The notes under the pieces were generated by a model, which saw nothing but the letters and a program-made list of their open reading frames with translations, ran no database searches and had not been told where the DNA came from. A program made the translations under genes and the position numbers. This document shows, piece by piece, positions 1 through 8,370 of a stretch of DNA of 64,000 nucleotides; position 1 is the first letter of the stretch; the number at the start of each line of letters is the position of its first letter. Source of the DNA: Herbihabitans rhizosphaerae (GTDB taxonomy: Bacteria; Actinomycetota; Actinomycetes; Mycobacteriales; Pseudonocardiaceae); contig NZ_SGWQ01000015.1 of the NCBI RefSeq assembly GCF_004216555.1, forward strand, positions 1 through 64,000, read 5' to 3'.

Positions 1-107
1 GGCGGCGCGGAGGAGGGATGGCGGGGGCCGCGGCCGCAGTTGTGGACACCTGGGCGCATGTGGCCTACCCGCCGGTCGGGGCGCCCGTTTGTGGGGTCTT
101 CGTGCCA

Positions 108-125
108 CCCCCCCCCCCCCCCCCC
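108..125. repeat. Poly-C homopolymer tract (18 C)
   Basis: Eighteen consecutive C residues lie just upstream of the palindromic promoter of the first TetR gene. The stretch before it (1-107) shows no convincing gene. Homopolymers of this length are prone to replication slippage and also to sequencing length error, so the exact count should be treated with caution. Confidence 0.9.
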
Positions 126-132
126 GCCAATC

Positions 133-187
133 TGAGTGAGTCCTCACTCATTGACATGAGTGAGGACTCACTCATACACTCGCCACC
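133..187 (+). promoter_or_regulatory. TetR-type operator pair around a consensus promoter
   Basis: Two 18-bp elements, TGAGTGAGTCCTCACTCA (133-150) and TGAGTGAGGACTCACTCA (157-174), are exact reverse complements of each other, and each is itself nearly palindromic. They flank a perfect -35 box, TTGACA (151-156). A -10-like TACACT (175-180) follows with an 18-bp spacer, so transcription should begin at about 187-188, on the ATG of the TetR gene. The second element fills the whole -35/-10 spacer, so a bound regulator would block polymerase. Autoregulation by the downstream TetR is inferred from position. Confidence 0.8.
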
Positions 188-841
188 ATGTCCCAACGAA
201 CCCGTGCGCCGGCCATGAGCACCGAGGACCGGCGTGCCGCGATCATCGAGGCGACCCTGCCGCTGCTCGCCGAGCACGGCATGAAGGTCACCACCGGCCA
301 GATCGCCAAGGCCGCCGGAATCGCCGAGGGCACGGTGTTCCGCGTCTTCGCCGACAAGCAGGAGCTGATCCAGGCCTGCGTGCTCAAGGTGATGAGCCCC
401 GAGGAGGCGCCGCGCTACCTCGAGACGCTCCCGGACGATCTCGAGCTGAGCGAGCGGCTCTCGCGCGTCGGCCACGAGATGGTCGCCGGCATGCGGCGGG
501 TCGGCGCGCTGATGCACGCTCTGATGGCGACCGGCTACAAGCCCGATCGCTCCGGCGGCCAGTTCCACCGGTCGCGCCAGGAGTCGCTGCGGATCTCGAT
601 CGACGCGCTGACCGCGGTGTTCGAGCCGGAGGCCGCGTCGTTGCGGCTGCCGCCGCGCCGGGCGGCGCAGATGTTCCTCGGCGTGATCTTCAGCTCGCAG
701 TTCACCAGGCAGATGACCGGTCGCGACGACCCGCACGCCGCGGCCGAGGAGGGAGACGAGGTCACCATCGACGACCTGATCGACGTGTTCGTACACGGTG
801 TGGTCAAGGAAGAGACCAAACGCAAGAGGGGGAAGAGATGA
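188..841 (+). CDS. TetR/AcrR family transcriptional regulator
   Basis: This 217-residue protein has the TetR layout: an N-terminal helix-turn-helix at about residues 35-54 (ending GTVFRVF) and a variable helical ligand-binding domain. It is the first gene of a three-gene operon; its TGA stop overlaps the ATG of the ABC ATPase (ATGA). The promoter carries two mirror-image 18-bp palindromes, so the likely role is autorepression and control of the drug exporter, relieved by the exported compound. The predicted transcript start coincides with the ATG, implying a leaderless mRNA. The ligand cannot be inferred. Confidence 0.9.
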   Translation: MSQRTRAPAMSTEDRRAAIIEATLPLLAEHGMKVTTGQIAKAAGIAEGTVFRVFADKQELIQACVLKVMSPEEAPRYLETLPDDLELSERLSRVGHEMVAGMRRVGALMHALMATGYKPDRSGGQFHRSRQESLRISIDALTAVFEPEAASLRLPPRRAAQMFLGVIFSSQFTRQMTGRDDPHAAAEEGDEVTIDDLIDVFVHGVVKEETKRKRGKR

Positions 842-1779
842 CCGAGCTCATGATCGAGGCGGAGCACGTCCGCAAGGTCTTCGGTGACGTGGTCGCGCTG
901 GACGACGTCAGCCTCCGGGTGCCGAAGGGCACCGTGATGGGGCTGCTCGGCCACAACGGCGCCGGCAAGACGACGCTGGTCAACGTGCTCACCACGGTGC
1001 TGCCGGCCGAGTCCGGGCGCGCCTCGGTGGCCGGCAACGACCTGACGACCGCGCCGGACAAGGTGCGCTCCAGCATCGGCGTCACCGGACAGTTCGCCTC
1101 CGTTGACGAGCTGCTCACCGGTCGGCAGAACCTGATCCTGGTCGCCCGGCTGCTCGGCGCGAGCCCGGGGCAGGCACGGGAACGCGCGTCAGACCTGCTG
1201 GAGCTGTTCGACCTCGCCGACGCGGCCGACCGCAAGGCGTCGACCTACTCCGGCGGCATGAAGCGCCGCCTGGACCTGGCCACCAGCCTGCTCGGACACC
1301 CGGAGGTGGTGTTCCTCGACGAGCCCACGACCGGGCTGGACCCGACCAGCCGGGTCAGCCTGTGGGAGATCGTCGAGCGGCTCGTGGACGACGGCACCAC
1401 CGTGCTGCTGACCACGCAGTACATGGAGGAGGCCGACCGGCTGGCCGACTCGATCACCGTGCTCTCCAACGGCTCGGTGGTCGCCGCGGGTACCGCCGCC
1501 GAGCTCAAGGCCGACGTCGGCCAGCGCACCGTCGCGGTCACGCTGACCGGCGAGTCCGACCCGGCGGCCGCGCTGGAGTCGTTGCGCCGCAAGGGATTGC
1601 GCCCGATGAACGAGAAGCCGCAGCGAGCGCTCACCATCCCGGTCGGCGCGGCGAGCGACGTCGCCGTCGTGGTGCGCGCGCTGGACGACGTGGACGCCGA
1701 GGTGTCCGAGCTGAACGTGCACGAGCCGACGCTGGACGACGTGTACCTGGCACTCACCCGCACGAAGACCGCAGCTTGA
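838..1779 (+). CDS. DrrA-like ABC exporter ATP-binding protein
   Basis: This 313-residue ABC ATPase powers a two-component drug exporter of the daunorubicin-resistance (DrrAB) family. Walker A is GHNGAGKTT at residues 38-46; the signature YSGGMKRR, Walker B VVFLDEPT and the DrrA-type LTTQYMEEAD segment follow. The C-terminal third (after about residue 215) is the DrrA-type extension ending in LDDVYLALT. The start at 838 overlaps the TetR stop; an ATG at 850 is a possible alternative. The permease follows 13 bp downstream. Substrate unknown; the TetR/DrrAB arrangement suggests an inducible efflux or self-resistance unit. Confidence 0.93.
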   Translation: MTELMIEAEHVRKVFGDVVALDDVSLRVPKGTVMGLLGHNGAGKTTLVNVLTTVLPAESGRASVAGNDLTTAPDKVRSSIGVTGQFASVDELLTGRQNLILVARLLGASPGQARERASDLLELFDLADAADRKASTYSGGMKRRLDLATSLLGHPEVVFLDEPTTGLDPTSRVSLWEIVERLVDDGTTVLLTTQYMEEADRLADSITVLSNGSVVAAGTAAELKADVGQRTVAVTLTGESDPAAALESLRRKGLRPMNEKPQRALTIPVGAASDVAVVVRALDDVDAEVSELNVHEPTLDDVYLALTRTKTAA

Positions 1780-1792
1780 TCGAGGGGACACG

Positions 1793-2617
1793 ATGACCAC
1801 CACCACGGAGAGACCCACCCGAACGGACGCGCCGGCCGACGCCTGGGGCGGCACGAGCATGGTCACGCAGATCACCGTGCTCACCGGCCGGTCGCTGCGC
1901 GCGCTGCGCGACCCGCGGATGCTGATCATGAGCATCCTGCAGCCGCTGATCATGCTCACGCTGTTCAGCCAGGTGTTCCGCAGCGTCGCGGAGTCACCCA
2001 ACTTCCCCAAGGACCTGGACTACATCGACTATCTGATGCCCGCGATCCTGGTCACCACGGGCAGCCAGGCCGCGATGTGGGCCGGCGTCGGTCTCGCCAA
2101 CGACCTGAAGAACGGCGCGCTGGCGCGGTTCCGCACGCTGCCGATCAACATGATGTCCGTACTGGCCGCGCGGAGCCTGTTCGACATGGTGCGCAACGGT
2201 TTGCAGCTCAGCATCCTGCTGATCGCGGCGACCCTGCTGTTCGGATTCGGCCCGGCCGGCGGGGTGCTCGGCGTACTCGCCGCGCTCGCGCTGGCACTGG
2301 TCATCGGCTGGGGCCTGGCGTGGGTGTTCCTGGCGCTGGCCGCCTGGGTGCGCAACCTCGAGGTCATGCAGATGATCGGCATGGTGGCGATGTTCCCGCT
2401 GATGTTCGCCTCCAGCGCGTTCGTCACCACCGACAGCCTGCCGGGCTGGCTGCGCGTGATCGCGGAGATCAACCCGCTCACCTACGCCATCGACGCGTCA
2501 CGAGGCCTCGCACTCGGCGACCCGTCCTGGTCGCCGGTGTTCGGCGCGCTGATCACCAGCGGCGTGATCGCCGCGGTCGGCGCGGTCTTCGCCTTCCGAG
2601 GTGTCCGCAAGCCGTGA
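1793..2617 (+). CDS. DrrB-like ABC-2 type permease
   Basis: This 274-residue integral membrane protein is the permease partner of the preceding ATPase. A hydrophilic N-terminus of about 40 residues precedes roughly six hydrophobic segments, and the LMFASSAFV...LPGWLRVIAEINPLTY region is typical of ABC-2 permeases. A GAGGGGAC ribosome site precedes the ATG. The gene ends 3 bp from the stop of the convergent glycosidase-like gene, so a short bidirectional end region is shared. The substrate cannot be deduced from sequence. Confidence 0.92.
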   Translation: MTTTTERPTRTDAPADAWGGTSMVTQITVLTGRSLRALRDPRMLIMSILQPLIMLTLFSQVFRSVAESPNFPKDLDYIDYLMPAILVTTGSQAAMWAGVGLANDLKNGALARFRTLPINMMSVLAARSLFDMVRNGLQLSILLIAATLLFGFGPAGGVLGVLAALALALVIGWGLAWVFLALAAWVRNLEVMQMIGMVAMFPLMFASSAFVTTDSLPGWLRVIAEINPLTYAIDASRGLALGDPSWSPVFGALITSGVIAAVGAVFAFRGVRKP

Positions 2618-2620
2618 GAG

Positions 2621-3559
2621 TTATCTGGCTGGCGTCCACTTGAGGGGCGCCAGCCAGAGGCCGCGCATGCCCCAGCCGGCGCCGGTGATGCCGACGTATC
2701 CGTCGTGGTCGGTGATCACTTCGGAGGCGTGCGCGTCGATCCGGCCGGCGGGGGCGTCCATCGAGAACGACAGCGGATCGCGGCTGCGGTACACCCGCGT
2801 GTCGGTGTATCCGTCCTCGCAGCAGACGAACAGGTACCACCAGTCTCCTTGGCGCACAACGAAAGGCGACTCGGTCGGCCCGCCGTAGGTACCGACCGTC
2901 GGGTGTTCGAATGCCACCTTCTTCTCGCTCCAGCGCAGCAGATCACGACTGGTGCGATACGCCACCTGGTGCTTGCCGCCGAGCGGCTCGCTCGTGGCGG
3001 TGTAGTACACGACCCACTGGTCACCGATCCGCCGGACCATCGGGTCACGCCCGTCGTAGCCGTCCACGAACAGCGGGTTGGCCGGGCTTCTGGTCCACGT
3101 GACGAGGTCGGTCGAGGTCGCCAGGTGCATCCGGTAGCGGGCGTGGTCGGGTGTGCCGGCCGCGTAGAACAGGTAATAGACGCCGTCGGAGTGGATCACG
3201 TGCGGCGCCCAGATGTGGCTCTCCCCCGCGGCCGGGTCGGCGGTCAGCGCGAACGGCTGCTTGGTCCACGGGCCGTGCGGCGACGGCGCGGTGGCGTGCC
3301 CGAAGTTCTTCTCGTCCAACGGGTTCGCCGGTTCGGCGTGCGTGATCGCGAAGACGTGCCACAGCCCGGTGACCACGTCCCGCACGAGCGTGTGGTCGTT
3401 GTAGTACCAGGGCTCGTCCTCGCCGACCGACGGGTCGTACACGTTCCTGAACGGGCCAGCCGAGACGTTGTCCTGCGGCGGCGGTGCGGCCGAGGCGGGC
3501 GTGACGGCGAGCGCGGCCGCCGACACCGTGGCGAGCAGGACGGGGAGCAGTCGACGCAT
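2621..3559 (-). CDS. Secreted five-bladed beta-propeller (GH43/GH32-like) protein
   Basis: An N-terminal signal peptide (MRRLLPVLL... up to about ASA) precedes a mature domain of some 290 residues. Repeated blades carry motifs seen in furanosidase/arabinanase-type propellers: YDPSV near the start, HIWAPHV, DGRDPMV and TESPFVV. The acidic residues in these motifs are candidates for the general acid/base set of clan GH-F/J enzymes. The ATG at 3559 is preferred over a GTG at 3568 because AAGGG sits 8 bp upstream of it. It probably acts outside the cell on plant or wall glycans; exact substrate and GH family are uncertain. Confidence 0.75.
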   Translation of the reverse strand: MRRLLPVLLATVSAAALAVTPASAAPPPQDNVSAGPFRNVYDPSVGEDEPWYYNDHTLVRDVVTGLWHVFAITHAEPANPLDEKNFGHATAPSPHGPWTKQPFALTADPAAGESHIWAPHVIHSDGVYYLFYAAGTPDHARYRMHLATSTDLVTWTRSPANPLFVDGYDGRDPMVRRIGDQWVVYYTATSEPLGGKHQVAYRTSRDLLRWSEKKVAFEHPTVGTYGGPTESPFVVRQGDWWYLFVCCEDGYTDTRVYRSRDPLSFSMDAPAGRIDAHASEVITDHDGYVGITGAGWGMRGLWLAPLKWTPAR

Positions 3560-3582
3560 GGCACGCACCCTTCACGTGGGAT

Positions 3583-3630
3583 CCCGGGCCGGCGGCTGGT
3601 CGTATCCGAGGGCCCAACCGCCGGCCCGGG
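3583..3630 (-). terminator. Hairpin downstream of the cutinase-like gene
   Basis: A perfect 13-bp inverted repeat (CCCGGGCCGGCGG at 3583-3595 against 3618-3630) lies 5 bp beyond the stop of the leftward esterase gene. It has no clear T-run, as is usual for actinobacterial terminators. Confidence 0.65.
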
Positions 3631-3634
3631 TTGA

Positions 3635-5410
3635 TCAACGACCCGGCGCGACCGCCTTCGCGACGGCACCCAGGTCACCCAAGTTCGCGCCGCGCAACGC
3701 GTTCAGCACCTCGCCGGCCATGACGACCGAGCGCATCAGCAGGTGCGGCACCCGCACGAGGCCCATGGGGTCGCCGGCGGCGGCGAGATCGCCGAACTCC
3801 CTGCCGATCGCCATGATCTCGTACTTGTCGACCTTGTTCAGCGCACGGCCGACGTTGGCGAGCGTGGTCATGGCCGCCAGCATCTGCGGCGTGCGCGCCT
3901 GCTCGGGGAGCTGCGAGTAGATCAGCGCGCCGTCGGGCGTGTTCGGGTCGAGCACGTCGAGCACGTCGGCGATCTGCGGCAGGTTCGCGCCCGCCTCGTA
4001 CATCCGCAGCCCGTCGGACAGGATCGCGAGCCCGGACGAGGTGAGCAGGCCCGCGCCCTGCACGGTCTGCAGGAGCGCCTGCGGCGTCGGCGCGGCACCC
4101 AGTGCGGCGCCGCCCGCCGAGACCTTGGCCACGCCCTCGGCGAACCGGTTCAGCTCGTTCGGGTCGACGGCGAGCACGATGTCCCCGAAGTCGGCCGCGG
4201 CGTGCATCGCCTTGACGACCGCGTCCTGCGTCAGTTGTGGATCACGCTTCACCAGCGCGTTGGCCACGAGCGTGGTCAGCTTCTCTTGCGGCGCGTGCAC
4301 ACCGACGCCGTCCAGGTTCTCCCGCAACGGCTTGCCGGCGGTGACGCCCTTGACGAGTGCCTGGAACAACGTGAACCCGGCGACGCCCGGGTCCTGCGTC
4401 GGCGAGGTGGAGGTGCCGTCGCCCTGGCTCAGCGGCGGACCGCCGGCCGAGGCGCCGCCCAGATCGTCACGAATCCGGTTGGCCGCCCACTCGACGGCGG
4501 TCTGCCCGTTGATGTTCAGCCGCCCCTTGTCGGCGTAGACGCCGTGCCGGTTCTCCCGGTTGTACGCCTCGACCGCGGCGGCCGTGCCGGCGATCCGTAT
4601 CCCGGCGGTGATCGGGTCCGGCGCGCCGATGTGGTTCGACCACTTGGTCAGGTCGAACTGGTTGTCCTGCAACGCTTTCAGCACCTTCTGTACGAAGGTG
4701 ACGTTCGCCGTGCCGGAGTACTCCTTGGCGAGCGGGGCGAGGACCGTGGCGTTCGGGTCGTTGTCGCACGGCAGGTCGCCGGCACCGCAGAAGGTGAACG
4801 TCCTGCCGTGCACGGCGCCGAACCCGCCGGGCCGCACGCCGTCCACGCCGACGCCCTTCACCCGCGGGCCGACGAGCTGGTCGGCGGCGGTGCGATGCGG
4901 GTCGGAGAACAGGATTCCGGTGCTCAGCTTGTCGGCGGGGATCGGGCCCCTGCCCTGACCGATGTCGGCCAGCACGTCACCGGCGACACCGGCGCCCTGG
5001 GAGTAGCCGGCGATCGCGAACCTTGTGTCACCGCAGCGCTTGGCGATGTCGGCGATGCGCGAGCGCACCATGTCGGCACCGATCTTGACCGACTCCCGGT
5101 ACGAGATCAGCACGCCGATCTCCGCGGGCTGCACCACCTGCTCGTAACCGATCGTCCCCCTGGCCCGCTCCGGGCCGAGCAGGTTGGACACGTCGGTGAT
5201 GAACGGGTTGGGCTGCAACGGGTTCAGCCCGTTCGGCTGCCCGGGCGCCGACCACGTGACGTAGTAGTGCGTGCCGGGCACACCGATCAGCTGGATGTTG
5301 GGGCAGCCGCCCTCGGCGGACGCGGTGTTCGTCGTGGTGATCACCGCGGTGACGCCGATGCCGGTGGCGAGCGCCGTCGCGGCGGCGATCATTTTGGTCG
5401 TGTTCCTCAT
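3635..5410 (-). CDS. Secreted cutinase-family esterase with long C-terminal extension
   Basis: This 591-residue exported protein has a signal peptide of about 32 residues. The next 230 or so residues match the cutinase/Culp fold: GYSQGA with Ser137, an Asp candidate in GDLPCD (212) and a His near 260 (SNH), i.e. a Ser-Asp-His triad. Cutinases are usually 200-230 residues; here some 330 further residues follow, helical and Ala/Leu-rich from about 350, with no recognised family. The ATG at 5410 has GGGGAT upstream and avoids overlap with the preceding gene, unlike an ATG at 5446. It probably hydrolyses lipid or polyester substrates outside the cell. Confidence 0.8.
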   Translation of the reverse strand: MRNTTKMIAAATALATGIGVTAVITTTNTASAEGGCPNIQLIGVPGTHYYVTWSAPGQPNGLNPLQPNPFITDVSNLLGPERARGTIGYEQVVQPAEIGVLISYRESVKIGADMVRSRIADIAKRCGDTRFAIAGYSQGAGVAGDVLADIGQGRGPIPADKLSTGILFSDPHRTAADQLVGPRVKGVGVDGVRPGGFGAVHGRTFTFCGAGDLPCDNDPNATVLAPLAKEYSGTANVTFVQKVLKALQDNQFDLTKWSNHIGAPDPITAGIRIAGTAAAVEAYNRENRHGVYADKGRLNINGQTAVEWAANRIRDDLGGASAGGPPLSQGDGTSTSPTQDPGVAGFTLFQALVKGVTAGKPLRENLDGVGVHAPQEKLTTLVANALVKRDPQLTQDAVVKAMHAAADFGDIVLAVDPNELNRFAEGVAKVSAGGAALGAAPTPQALLQTVQGAGLLTSSGLAILSDGLRMYEAGANLPQIADVLDVLDPNTPDGALIYSQLPEQARTPQMLAAMTTLANVGRALNKVDKYEIMAIGREFGDLAAAGDPMGLVRVPHLLMRSVVMAGEVLNALRGANLGDLGAVAKAVAPGR

Positions 5411-5430
5411 TGGTGAAATCCCCGTCCTGG

Positions 5431-6579
5431 TCAGCGTGTCTCGCACAAGGCGGCGTCGACCGCCTCGCTGGCCGTCTTGATGATCGCGTCGTTCTGCGGG
5501 AAGCCGCCGTTGATCACGACCGAGGCGTGCCGGCCGTCGTCGGTGGCCATCATCAGCGTGTGGTAGCCCGGAATCAGGCCGTTGTGCCCGAACGCCTGGC
5601 CGCCGCAGGACAGGTTCATCCCGTACAGGCCGAGCCCGTACGGCGTGTCCTTCGGAGCGGGCTTGCGCATCTCGGCGAGTTCGGCCTTGCCGATCACCTT
5701 CCCGTCCGCGAGGGCCTGGGCGAACGTGGCCATGTCGTCGAGGGAGGAGACCATCGCACCGGCGGCGCGGCCGTAGCTCGGCTCGAACGGCGTCACGTCG
5801 ATGTAGCCGGCGACCGGGCCGAGCGGCCCGCCGAGGTAGCCGCGCGCGTGCGCTCCGGCGATCTCCCTGTCCCCCGGCTTCGGGAGCGTGGTCTCGTCCA
5901 GACCCAGCGGCCGGACGATCCGGGCGTCGATCTCGTCGCCGACGTCGCGGCCGGTGACCTTCTCGATCAGCAGGCCGGCGAGCACGTAGTTGGTGTTGAC
6001 GTACTCGAAGCTCGTGCCGGGCTCGAACCTCGGCTTGGTGCGCAGCGCCGCGCGTACGAGGTCTTCCTGCTTGTGCTGGCGCAGCATGTTGAGCGGGTTG
6101 AGCGGCCCGCCCTGGTAGTTGCCGAAGAAGTCGGCGATGCCGCTGGTGTGCTGGAGCAGTTGGCGCACCGAGATGCGGTTGCCGTCGTAGCCGTTGCCCT
6201 GCACGCGTCCGGGCAGGTACCGCTCGATCGGCGCGTCCAGTTCGACCGTGCGTTCACTGACGAGTTGGAGCACGACCGCGGCGACGAAGGTCTTGGTGTT
6301 GCTCGCGATCCGCACCCGATCGGTCGGCTGGATGGGTTGGTTCACGCCCAGCCGGCCGGTCCCCCGGCTCAGGTTCCACGCGCTGTCCTTGTCACCGGCG
6401 ACGACGGCGGCACCGAGCAGGCCCTGCTCGCCGGTCAGCCGTTCCAGCGCCTGGGTGGTCCGCGCGTGGTCCTCGACCGTCCCGGCACCCTTGGCCAGGG
6501 CGGACGGCGCGACCAGTGCGGCCGCCACCAGCGCGGTGGCGAGCGTCGCCCCCACGATCCATTTCGTCTTCTTTGCCAT
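5431..6579 (-). CDS. Secreted serine hydrolase, beta-lactamase/DD-peptidase fold
   Basis: This 382-residue protein has a signal peptide (about residues 1-30) and class C beta-lactamase-fold motifs: SNTK at 93-96 (nucleophile Ser93), YVN at 192-194, and GHNG near the C-terminus replacing KTG. HTSGI at about 143 is typical of D-alanyl-D-alanine carboxypeptidase/EstB-like enzymes. It probably hydrolyses peptidoglycan-derived peptides or esters outside the membrane. It lies 20 bp upstream of the cutinase-like gene, so the two may be co-transcribed. Its promoter region is shared with a divergent SDR gene and carries two GAAC-N6-GTTC sites. Confidence 0.88.
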   Translation of the reverse strand: MAKKTKWIVGATLATALVAAALVAPSALAKGAGTVEDHARTTQALERLTGEQGLLGAAVVAGDKDSAWNLSRGTGRLGVNQPIQPTDRVRIASNTKTFVAAVVLQLVSERTVELDAPIERYLPGRVQGNGYDGNRISVRQLLQHTSGIADFFGNYQGGPLNPLNMLRQHKQEDLVRAALRTKPRFEPGTSFEYVNTNYVLAGLLIEKVTGRDVGDEIDARIVRPLGLDETTLPKPGDREIAGAHARGYLGGPLGPVAGYIDVTPFEPSYGRAAGAMVSSLDDMATFAQALADGKVIGKAELAEMRKPAPKDTPYGLGLYGMNLSCGGQAFGHNGLIPGYHTLMMATDDGRHASVVINGGFPQNDAIIKTASEAVDAALCETR

Positions 6580-6634
6580 CTTCCCCTCACTCTTGGCTCG
6601 CGATCGAGCACGTCGTGTTGAGCGCGAGGTTAGC

Positions 6635-6716
6635 GAACATCGGCGTTCTTAGGAACAGGTCCGTTCATCAACTTACTTTTGCGAACGGCGACGTTCCCCG
6701 ATGCTACTGTGTACTC
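6635..6716. promoter_or_regulatory. Divergent control region with two GAAC-N6-GTTC sites
   Basis: GAACATCGGCGTTC (6635-6648) and GAACGGCGACGTTC (6683-6696) are two 14-bp inverted repeats between the divergent hydrolase and SDR genes. A -10-like TACTGT (6705-6710) ends 6 bp before the ATG at 6717, so the rightward transcript is probably leaderless. The paired sites look like operators for a dimeric repressor; the protein is unknown. Confidence 0.55.
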
Positions 6717-7613
6717 ATGAGTAGCTTTCACGGACCGACGCTCGCCGGACGACGCGTCTTGATCACGGGCGGCGCCCGGGGAATCGGCGCGGCACTGGCG
6801 CGGCGGATGCACGAACGCGGCGCCCGGGTCGCCATCGCCGGCCTCGAGCCCAAGCTGCTCGCCGACGTGGCGTGGGACTGCGGCGACGCGCCATGGCGGT
6901 ACTGCGACGTCGGCGACCGGGTGGCCGTGGACGCCGCGGTGAACGAGCTGGTCGGCGAGCTCGGCGGGCTGGACGTGGTGGTCGCCAACGCCGGGATCGC
7001 GGCACAGTTCCCGCTCGTGCACGGCGACCCCGAAGTACTGGAGCAGACGCTGCGGGTGAACGTGCTCGGCACCTACTACACGCTGCGCGCCGCCGGCCCG
7101 CACGTGAGCCACCCGCTCGGATACGCGCTACCGATCGCGTCCATGGCGGCCGCGGTGCACCTGCCGCTGCTCGGCGCGTACAGCGCGTCCAAGGCCGCGG
7201 TCGAGGCGCTCGGCGACACGCTGCGCGAAGAGCTGCGACACACCGGCGCGCAGGTCGGCGTCGGCTACTTCACCGAGATCGACACCGACATGACCTCGCG
7301 CGGGTTCGGCACCGCGGCGGCGAAGGCGCTCACCAAGGGCAAGTCGCTGTCGATCAGCTCGGTGCTGCCGCTGGACAGCGCGATCGACGCGCTCGAACGC
7401 GGGATCGCGCGCCGGTCCCGGCGAATCGTGGCGCCACGCTGGGTCGGCCCGGCGCTGCACGTGCGGATGGCGCTGCAGCGGATCGTCGCCATGGACCGCC
7501 GGCTGGCCTCCGTGCCGGAGGCGCTGCGAGTGGCGGCCGACGAGAAGGCCCCGCTGACCACGCCGCAGCCGGAGCGCGGCGACCACGAGCAGCCCACGGA
7601 TGCAACACCGTGA
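6717..7613 (+). CDS. Short-chain dehydrogenase/reductase (SDR)
   Basis: This 298-residue classical SDR has the NAD(P)-binding glycine motif GGARGIG at about residues 17-23, NAG in the fourth strand and the catalytic YSASK (Tyr-x3-Lys). The C-terminal extension of about 50 residues ends in a hydrophilic tail. The ATG at 6717 was chosen because a -10 box ends 6 bp before it; the open frame extends further upstream without a better start. Its stop overlaps the GTG of the next gene (GTGA), so the pair is co-translated. The substrate is unknown. Confidence 0.88.
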   Translation: MSSFHGPTLAGRRVLITGGARGIGAALARRMHERGARVAIAGLEPKLLADVAWDCGDAPWRYCDVGDRVAVDAAVNELVGELGGLDVVVANAGIAAQFPLVHGDPEVLEQTLRVNVLGTYYTLRAAGPHVSHPLGYALPIASMAAAVHLPLLGAYSASKAAVEALGDTLREELRHTGAQVGVGYFTEIDTDMTSRGFGTAAAKALTKGKSLSISSVLPLDSAIDALERGIARRSRRIVAPRWVGPALHVRMALQRIVAMDRRLASVPEALRVAADEKAPLTTPQPERGDHEQPTDATP

Positions 7614-8179
7614 ACCAGCCGAGAATCCCACCCGGCACGCGCCGCGACATCGGCATCGGCGCGTGGCTGCTGATCAGAGTGCTCGGACTGGTGGCCCGAA
7701 CCGAACCGCCGAAGCTGTTCAGCGTCCTGGCCAGACACCGGCCGCTGTTTCGCGGCTGGCTGTCCTTCGCCCGGCGGCTGATGCCCGGCGGCACGCTCCC
7801 CCGGCGCGAGACCGAACTGGTGATCCTGCGGGTGGCGCTGCTGCGCGGCTGCTCCTACGAGCTGGCACACCACCGGCGGCTCGGCGAGCGTGCCGGCGTC
7901 ACCGACGCCGATCTCGCGCGGCTGGTCGACGGATCCGAGGCCGAGGGCTGGCCCGCCCGTGACCGCGCGGTGCTGCGCGCCGCCGAGAGCATGATCGAGC
8001 GGCACGACGTCGACGACCGGTCCTGGGACGAGCTGCGCGAGCACCTCGACGAGCGGGAATGCGTCGAGTTGTGCCTGCTCGTGGCGCACTACGACATGCT
8101 GGCCACGGTCATATCGACCCTGCGCATTTCGCCTGATCTCTCCAGCAAAGAAGCACGACGAGAACGCCGGCGACGCTAG
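7610..8179 (+). CDS. Carboxymuconolactone decarboxylase/AhpD-like protein
   Basis: This 189-residue protein matches the CMD/AhpD fold: RETELVILRVALLRGCSYELAHH carries a Cys and a downstream His in the region where AhpD-type proteins place a redox or catalytic site. Only one Cys is present there (GCSYE), not the CxxC of AhpD peroxidase partners, so decarboxylase-like or non-redox chemistry is equally possible. The GTG start overlaps the SDR stop. Co-translation with an SDR suggests both act on the same small organic substrate. Confidence 0.8.
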   Translation: MNQPRIPPGTRRDIGIGAWLLIRVLGLVARTEPPKLFSVLARHRPLFRGWLSFARRLMPGGTLPRRETELVILRVALLRGCSYELAHHRRLGERAGVTDADLARLVDGSEAEGWPARDRAVLRAAESMIERHDVDDRSWDELREHLDERECVELCLLVAHYDMLATVISTLRISPDLSSKEARRERRRR

Positions 8180-8370
8180 AAAGGAGCCACAAGAGAATAG
8201 CCGCGGCTAGCCGGCCGCGTGATTGACGATGCCTACTTCGAATTGCGGCACTACGTATTTCACGGCGAATTCACGCCAAGCTCTTCCCTTCGCCGGCGCG
8301 CCCCCACCAAGATGGGTGGACGATCACCAGACCCGCGAAGGGTCGGAAACTCACCGACGAAGGGAAGAAG

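Noticed and set aside
108-125. Poly-C tract as a phase-variable promoter element
   Set aside because: It lies about 25 bp upstream of the palindromic promoter and 43 bp upstream of the -35, too far to alter -35/-10 spacing; the length may also be a sequencing artefact.
160-837. Long open frame upstream of and in phase with the first ABC ATPase
   Set aside because: It is an alternative phase over the TetR gene; the ATG at 838 with a 4-bp overlap is the natural start, and the upstream translation is Arg-rich shadow sequence.
2705-3634. Rightward 309-codon frame opposite the propeller glycosidase gene
   Set aside because: High-GC shadow with Arg/Val/Gly-rich composition and no family resemblance; the leftward frame has a signal peptide and motifs.
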